A stretch of 64,000 nt of DNA. Origin: Candidatus Daviesbacteria bacterium. GTDB taxonomy: Bacteria > Patescibacteria > Microgenomatia > Daviesbacterales > UBA10151. This document shows, one piece after another, positions 58,938 to 64,000 of the stretch. A model generated the notes under the pieces. The model was not told where the DNA came from. It made no database searches and worked only from the letters and a program-made list of their open reading frames with translations. How positions within the stretch are numbered: the first letter of the stretch is position 1; each line of letters begins with the position of its first letter. Where the stretch lies: contig JACPKM010000004.1 of assembly GCA_016187025.1 (NCBI GenBank), positions 1-64,000 on the forward strand. Reading direction: 5' to 3'. The position numbers were made by a program, and so were the translations under genes.

Positions 58938-58946
58938 TGATATAAT
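58938..58946 (+). promoter_or_regulatory. Extended -10 of the ASCH gene
   Basis: TGaTATAAT (58938-58946) is a perfect extended -10, with the ATG at 58955 only 8 nt downstream. No Shine-Dalgarno is visible, so a leaderless transcript is predicted. Confidence 0.5.
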
Positions 58947-58954
58947 CCAAATTA

Positions 58955-59359
58955 ATGACAAAGCATTTGGCTATTTTTAAAGGGGATACTGCTAAACTTA
59001 TTCTTTCCGGACAAAAAACTATAGAATCTAGGTTTTCTAAATCCAAGATTCCTCCATTTGGAGTTGTTGCAGCCAATGATTTAGTTTATATCAAACCTTC
59101 GGGCAAAGATATTATCGGTCAGTTTAAGGTTAAAAAGGTTATTTTCTATGATGGGTTAACCAAAGATGATCTGGAAGATATCAAAGAAAGGTACGGTGAA
59201 AGAATTGCCATAGAAGAAAAGTTTTTTGAAGATAGGGGGGATTGTAAATATGGAACTTTGATATTTGTCGGGGATTCAGCCAGGTTTATCGCTTCCCCGG
59301 TAAGTTTTAATAAAAAAGATCAACGAGGTTGGGTTGTGTTAAATGATAGACTATTTTAG
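58955..59359 (+). CDS. ASCH-domain protein
   Basis: 134 aa. 'LAIFKGDTAKLILSGQKTIESRF' and 'VYIKPSGKDIIGQFKVKKV' match the ASCH/PUA-like fold (conserved 'i..G.KtiE.R' and 'l......ii....v..v'). ASCH domains bind RNA or modified nucleosides; some are amidohydrolases or ribonucleases. The exact role is unknown. It is convergent with the PBP gene, overlapping its 3' end by 4 nt. Confidence 0.78.
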   Translation: MTKHLAIFKGDTAKLILSGQKTIESRFSKSKIPPFGVVAANDLVYIKPSGKDIIGQFKVKKVIFYDGLTKDDLEDIKERYGERIAIEEKFFEDRGDCKYGTLIFVGDSARFIASPVSFNKKDQRGWVVLNDRLF

Positions 59360-61650
59360 TTATTAGTATTCTCACTTGAGGCCACAGTGGCAGAGGAAGT
59401 AGCATATGAGGAGAAGGCGTCAAAATACTTGGTGGTATCTTTCTCAGCCCTGATTCTCACTAGCTCTTTTGGTAGTATTCCAGCAACAGCGATATCTTTT
59501 CTGCCATCTACAGTCACCTCAACAATCCCTCCTGGGCGGATAAAGTGTGTATCCGGGTTTGCTGTAAGCAGTCCTTTCATAATCTTGCTCCAAATAGGTG
59601 CGGCCCCTGTTATTCCGGAGGTTAAAGTTGGATCCATTGGCATATTATTATTGTTGCCTACCCAAACTCCTACTACAAAATTAGGAGTATAGCCAAATGT
59701 CCAGTTGTCTCTTTTATTGTCTGTTGTACCTGTTTTTACAGCTACTCCTGGTAAGTTTAGTAGGGAGTTAGGTCCAAAAGCAGGGATTCTGGCTGCGTTG
59801 TCTGATAAGATGCTGGTTATCAGAAATGCCAGCTCAGGTTGCAGCACTCTTTGGCCATTTTCTTTATACTCTTCCAAGATATTACCTTCTGAATCAACAA
59901 CCTTAATAATGGAGGAGGAAGGATTATATATCCCATTTGTTGCAAATGATCCATATACTGACATCATATCAATCATTTTTACCTCTGCCCCTCCCAAAGT
60001 CAGAGATAGACCATATCTTTTTGGATCTGTAAAAGTGGTTATTCCTAAGTCTTTGGCAGTTTGCACTACCTCATCTACCCCGACTGTTGCCAAAATTTTA
60101 ACTGCCGGTACATTGTAGGAACTACCCAAAGCTGTTCTTATAGAAACTGGTCCATGAAATGTGCCATCATAGTTAACAGGTGCATAGGAATTACCCCATT
60201 CATCCCTAAAAACCACTGGAGTATCTAAAACTGTATTTCCAGGACTAAAACCTTTTTTAAACGAAGTTACATAAGTGACAGGCTTGATAGAGGATCCAGG
60301 TTGGCGTAAAGATAAAGTGGCATTAAAGTTGCCAAAATCTGACTGGAAGTAATTTTTGCTACCAACCATTGCCAAAATTTGTCCTGTTTTACTATCTGTT
60401 ATGAGGGCTGCCCCATTTGTAACATTGAGTCCTGAAAGCTTACTGACCTCATCAGCTACAATCCTTTCAACCTCTTTTTGCAAGCCTAAATCAAGAGTGG
60501 TATGGATTTTTAATCCGCCTTGCGAAACAACCCGGTCACCGTATTTTTGAGCCAGTAAGTTTTTTACATACATTACAAAATGAGGAGCTTCTATGTTGGT
60601 AACTGGAGGTATGATTTTAAGCTTTTCTTTTTTGGCTTTTTCTGCTGTGTTTTTGGTGATGTATTTTTCCTCTACCATTCTATCTAACACTTGCTCTTGA
60701 CGAGCTTTTCCAAGATGAGGTTTAGTGCCATAAGGAGAAAACTCAGATGGGGAAGCAGGCAGCCCGGCAAGCAGGGTTGACTCTGCCAAGCTTAGATCTT
60801 TTACGCTTTTACCAAAATAGGCTCTGGCTGCAGCATCTACTCCCCAGTTAGGACCACCGTAAGGGGCTTCATTAAAATACATTGCCAATATATCTTCTTT
60901 TGGATAAATCAGTTCTGCCCAGACTGCCAGAATAACCTCTTTTACTTTTCTGACATAGGTTTTTTCTGGACTAAGCAAGCTGTTTTTAATTAACTGCTGA
61001 GTTAAGGTGGATGCTCCTTCTTGTGTTCCTTTTTTTTGGTTGTGGTAGAAAGCTCTGATAATGGCTGCTGGATCAACCCCAAAGTGGTGATAAAAGTTTT
61101 TGTCCTCTATGGCAATAGTTGCTTTTTTTAGATGATCTGGTATCTCATCAAATTTTACTAAAGTTCTGTTTCTGCCTTCGTATAATCTATAAAGCAAATT
61201 TCCGTTCCGGTCAAAAATTTCTGTAGTTAACGGACGCTCCTGGGCAGTGAGTCTGTTGGGGGAAGGCAGCTGGTAGGCAGCTGTTAGGATGAAAGAGGTA
61301 TAACTTACCAAAATTGCCAGCAATATAAACAGAGCAAAACCAACCTTTACTCTTTTTGGCACTTTTTTCTTGATAAAATAAGCTAATCTATGTTTATAAA
61401 AAACCAGAGCGGGATTTTTTCTGGGGCGGCCACGCTTGTGTAAGTTAAGAGTTGGTAGATTCAGCAATAGCTTCCGAACATTTACAAAAATATTCCATAG
61501 ACTATTTACTATGAACAAAGGCATCTTGCCTATCATGATCAAAATTACCTGTAATACCAAGAAAGGCAGGGGAATTTTTTTCCCCAAAGAAGATACGACG
61601 TATTTCTTCGGACGTGTTAAACTAAGTTTTGTTGTATTTTCCTTGGGCAT
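59356..61650 (-). CDS. Bifunctional penicillin-binding protein 1A (GT51 + transpeptidase)
   Basis: 764 aa class A PBP. A basic cytoplasmic N-terminus leads into a membrane segment (about 103-125). The GT51 glycosyltransferase has 'AIEDKNFYHHFGVDPAA' and 'STLTQQLIKN'. The transpeptidase has SxxK in 'QPGSSIKPVTY', SxN in 'GSSYNVPAV' and 'KTGTTDNKRDNW'. It polymerises and cross-links peptidoglycan outside the cytoplasmic membrane. The Ser/Thr-rich C-terminus is short. It fits with mreB and indicates a genuine murein wall. Confidence 0.96.
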   Translation of the reverse strand: MPKENTTKLSLTRPKKYVVSSLGKKIPLPFLVLQVILIMIGKMPLFIVNSLWNIFVNVRKLLLNLPTLNLHKRGRPRKNPALVFYKHRLAYFIKKKVPKRVKVGFALFILLAILVSYTSFILTAAYQLPSPNRLTAQERPLTTEIFDRNGNLLYRLYEGRNRTLVKFDEIPDHLKKATIAIEDKNFYHHFGVDPAAIIRAFYHNQKKGTQEGASTLTQQLIKNSLLSPEKTYVRKVKEVILAVWAELIYPKEDILAMYFNEAPYGGPNWGVDAAARAYFGKSVKDLSLAESTLLAGLPASPSEFSPYGTKPHLGKARQEQVLDRMVEEKYITKNTAEKAKKEKLKIIPPVTNIEAPHFVMYVKNLLAQKYGDRVVSQGGLKIHTTLDLGLQKEVERIVADEVSKLSGLNVTNGAALITDSKTGQILAMVGSKNYFQSDFGNFNATLSLRQPGSSIKPVTYVTSFKKGFSPGNTVLDTPVVFRDEWGNSYAPVNYDGTFHGPVSIRTALGSSYNVPAVKILATVGVDEVVQTAKDLGITTFTDPKRYGLSLTLGGAEVKMIDMMSVYGSFATNGIYNPSSSIIKVVDSEGNILEEYKENGQRVLQPELAFLITSILSDNAARIPAFGPNSLLNLPGVAVKTGTTDNKRDNWTFGYTPNFVVGVWVGNNNNMPMDPTLTSGITGAAPIWSKIMKGLLTANPDTHFIRPGGIVEVTVDGRKDIAVAGILPKELVRIRAEKDTTKYFDAFSSYATSSATVASSENTNN

Positions 61651-61773
61651 ACTTTTTAATTAAGTACCGTCAAACCACAAGGGATAAAAACTTTACAGGC
61701 TCTAAATGTATTGTAGATAAAAAGTTTGAACCTAGTAAGTAGCACTATATAGATCTAATTCAGTCAAACCAGA

Positions 61774-63591
61774 TCAAAAGAGGGTTTTGGCGTATTCCAG
61801 ATATTCTGGACGGCCATTTTCTTTCATAAAGTACCACCATTCAACTCCCCACAATAAAGCTTTATCAAATCCTATATCTTTGACAAAGGTAATATTTTTG
61901 CTAAATTTTGATACTGAAAACTGTTTTGTAAGCTGATCAATGGGTACATCTTTGACACTTTGATGTCCTGTAATCCATGGTTCTGCCTGCAACTCAGAGA
62001 TGAGAATTTCTTGTTTTAACTTTCCGGCAATAAACTTAGAAATATTTGCCTTTAAGCTATAAAAAACTGATGGAAAAGGGTAATCTACCAGTCCAAAGTA
62101 AGGATTCCAGACAGTTTTATAAAATGTAGTACCTAAGATATCTGCTCTTTTCCGGGCTTGAATCCAGGTAGATAGCTCACCACTATCTGTTACCATTATT
62201 TTTCTGTCATCTAGGCTTTTAACAGTGTTTATTTCTTGCTCCAGTAGTTTGCTACTAATATCATCCGGAGGGATGCATAGCCCAAAAGGCACAAATGGTT
62301 CATTTTCTACCTGCCAATAGATAATATTAGGATATTTTTTAAAATAGTTTATCTCTTCGTTAACAAGCTTTAAGATTTGTTCGTTTTTGTCTGTTCTGGA
62401 AAGATTGGCTGCCCATTGCGGGGTAAAACACTCCGGCCATCTGGGCTGTTTAAACCCAACTACCAACACTACCTTTACATCTTTTTTTAAACTTTCCTGC
62501 AAATAAAAATCGAGTTTTGAAAAATCCTTTTGCCCTTTAACTTTTTCAACCTCATCCCAATAAACTGGTAAACGCACCAGTTTTACATTCAGGTTATCCA
62601 GCATATCTACAAAAGTTTGCTCAGGATTTAGCTCTAAACTTTGAGCATAGCGGGGAGAAAAGCTTACCCCAAACTCAACTTTAGGTTTGGCAAAGTCAGT
62701 AAAAGACAATATATAAAGACCGAAGCCGATTAAAATTATGCCAAACAGCTTACCCAGCAAATTTAACTTAGAAAAACTTTCTTTAAATATTTGAGGGTAT
62801 TTGCGTGCCAGCATCAAACTAAAGACAAACAAAAATATATACTGTGTGCCTTGTAAAGAATTTACAACAGCTGGATTTGCCAAAGCAACAGAAAAGATTA
62901 TCAAAAGCTCAGAAGATCCACCAGCAATCTGGCTTGCTATAAACAATAGTCCAGCAAATGAAATAAGCTTAAAATTGGGGTTATTGTTTCCCGACAGAAT
63001 TCTTTTTCTTAGACTTGGAACTAAAACTATAACGAGCCCTAATGGCAGAAGGATAATTCTTGACCAGATAAACACGCTGGTATAGTCATGTTGTAAAAAA
63101 GCCTGCCGGATTAAAATATATGAGTAGGCAAAAAGAATGGAAGAGGCAATCTCGTAAAAAACCTCTTTTTTGCTGATTCCAACTTTCCAATCAGGTAATG
63201 TTAAAAATATTAGTCCCAGTATCAAAGTAATAACTGCCCAAACCTCATCTATTTTAACTGTTTCCTCAGTAATAGCATGCCCCAGTAGTACCAGGGGAAT
63301 AAGAGTGCCTATGATAGGAATGACTCTGGCAACATGCCCTTTTTGTAAAGCTTTGAACATAAAATATGCCCCAGTAGTCCAAAGGAGGGTTGAGATGGAG
63401 GCAAGAAAAAGGGGAAAAGGTGGTGGGATAGAAGTAAAAGGAAGAGCAGCAAGAGCAATCAGGCTTACCAGACTAAAATAGAAAATATAGACCAAAGGGT
63501 CGGGGATATGACGAACAAGTAAGAATTTATTAATGGTGACAGCAACAGCATTTAAAAAATATGCTACTATAGCAAAAGGTAGGTGAGACAT
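61774..63591 (-). CDS. Fusion of EamA/DMT-type transporter and clan GH-A glycoside hydrolase-like domain
   Basis: 605 aa. Residues about 1-295 form roughly ten membrane helices of the EamA/drug-metabolite transporter type ('YIFYFSLVSLIALAALPFTS', 'FLTLPDWKVGISKKE'). Residues about 300-605 resemble a (beta/alpha)8 glycosidase of clan GH-A: 'IIYWQVENEPFVPFG' carries the acid/base Glu431 in an NEP motif, and 'ILISELQAEPW' the likely nucleophile Glu533. 'GVEWWYFMKENG' fits the final strand. The transporter and extracytoplasmic glycosidase are thus on one chain. It is followed by a GH1 gene, suggesting glycan uptake or remodelling. Confidence 0.8.
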   Translation of the reverse strand: MSHLPFAIVAYFLNAVAVTINKFLLVRHIPDPLVYIFYFSLVSLIALAALPFTSIPPPFPLFLASISTLLWTTGAYFMFKALQKGHVARVIPIIGTLIPLVLLGHAITEETVKIDEVWAVITLILGLIFLTLPDWKVGISKKEVFYEIASSILFAYSYILIRQAFLQHDYTSVFIWSRIILLPLGLVIVLVPSLRKRILSGNNNPNFKLISFAGLLFIASQIAGGSSELLIIFSVALANPAVVNSLQGTQYIFLFVFSLMLARKYPQIFKESFSKLNLLGKLFGIILIGFGLYILSFTDFAKPKVEFGVSFSPRYAQSLELNPEQTFVDMLDNLNVKLVRLPVYWDEVEKVKGQKDFSKLDFYLQESLKKDVKVVLVVGFKQPRWPECFTPQWAANLSRTDKNEQILKLVNEEINYFKKYPNIIYWQVENEPFVPFGLCIPPDDISSKLLEQEINTVKSLDDRKIMVTDSGELSTWIQARKRADILGTTFYKTVWNPYFGLVDYPFPSVFYSLKANISKFIAGKLKQEILISELQAEPWITGHQSVKDVPIDQLTKQFSVSKFSKNITFVKDIGFDKALLWGVEWWYFMKENGRPEYLEYAKTLF

Positions 63592-63592
63592 A

Positions 63593-64000
63593 TCAGGTTT
63601 TCATCTTTTCTAAGACCTCTTTTGCATTTACAGTATGTCCGATAAAACGCATGAGATGATGAGGAATACCGTTATGTTTGATAACACTTTTATAAACTTG
63701 CGCAGACAACCTGGGGATTCTTTGTTTGGTATTGTAATCGATCCCAATTAGTCCAAATCTTGGTTTAAACCCATCTGCCCATTCAAAATTATCGGTCAGG
63801 CTCCAATGAAAATATCCTTTCACATCAACTCCAGATTCAATTGCATGGTAGATTTCTTTTAGATAAGAAATTAAAAACCTGCATCTTCTGTCATCATTGG
63901 TTGATGCCAGTCCGTTTTCAGTAATATAAATTGGTAGTTTAAATCCGGCCAAATCCCGCAGGGCATCAAAAATCCCTTCAGGATAAAGTTCCCAGCCCAT
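63593..64000 (-). CDS. GH1 beta-glucosidase, C-terminal part (partial)
   Basis: 135 codons visible; the frame is open to the right edge, so the N-terminal roughly 300 residues lie outside. 'LPIYITENGLAS' contains the GH1 nucleophile Glu in the TENG motif; 'GYFHWSLTDNFEWADGFKPR' and 'FGLIGIDYNTKQRIPR' are the family's C-terminal signature. The Met at the edge is internal ('MGWELYPEG', compare conserved 'dMGWeiyPeGl'). It is a retaining beta-glycosidase. It ends 1 nt before the transporter-glycosidase start, so the two are probably co-transcribed. Confidence 0.93.
   Translation of the reverse strand: MGWELYPEGIFDALRDLAGFKLPIYITENGLASTNDDRRCRFLISYLKEIYHAIESGVDVKGYFHWSLTDNFEWADGFKPRFGLIGIDYNTKQRIPRLSAQVYKSVIKHNGIPHHLMRFIGHTVNAKEVLEKMKT

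Overview
This window looks like chromosomal DNA from a Candidate Phyla Radiation (Patescibacteria) bacterium, most plausibly Microgenomates. That assignment rests on gene content and style: moderately AT-rich DNA, the standard code with TGA as a stop, tightly packed genes, several promoters whose -10 box lies only 6-10 nt before the ATG, a reduced ComEC, sortase/PEGA/dockerin surface proteins, giant exported proteins, and ribosomal protein L1 present. No 16S rRNA is in the window, so the placement is an inference.

Layout: (1) 1-8666, minus strand. A seven-gene F1-like ATPase operon (c-like, b, delta, alpha, gamma, beta, epsilon) is followed by a phage-tail-fibre-like protein that carries a MerR-type HTH before its membrane segment and runs off the left edge. 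(2) 8970-23983. Housekeeping and envelope genes: leuS, SprT-like protease, comEA, a short comEC, argS, membrane phosphoesterase, ndk, gluzincin-like protein, tRNA-Pro, tRNA-Arg, sortase, PEGA protein, mreB, two glycosyltransferases, cupin. (3) 24057-38369. Accessory region: a small HTH regulator; a 2737-aa exported giant with Cys/acid repeats, two kinase-like segments, a zeta-toxin-like P-loop domain and a Fic-like C-terminus; an HD hydrolase; two paralogous small proteins; an AbiE toxin-antitoxin pair; Cys-rich exported proteins. (4) 38438-57035. The secE-nusG-rplK-rplA / rplJ-rplL ribosomal cluster, split by a 15.3-kb island. The island holds a dockerin protein, a flippase, a 2746-aa fibre protein with an internal intein/Hint domain and an S74 chaperone, and a second F1-like ATPase operon (c-like, alpha, gamma, beta, epsilon). 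(5) 57022-64000. A VapBC-type pair, an unknown membrane protein, an ASCH protein, PBP1A, a transporter-glycosidase fusion and a partial GH1 beta-glucosidase.

The main candidate for a new system is the F1-like ATPase plus fibre pairing, which occurs twice. Both loci keep catalytic alpha/beta subunits, but neither encodes subunit a. In both c-like proteins the ion-binding carboxylate position is aliphatic (Ile258, Val251). Each c-like protein also carries a secreted N-terminal domain resembling modules of GNVGIG-type fibre proteins, and each operon sits beside a giant GNVGIG-repeat fibre gene. These are therefore unlikely to be ATP synthases. The inference is a cytoplasmic ATPase driving, assembling or anchoring a cell-surface fibre, comparable in principle to the F1-like ATPases of mollicutes. 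A second candidate is the giant zeta/Fic-like protein with its downstream HD and small-protein operon, which resembles a polymorphic toxin with accessory or immunity genes.
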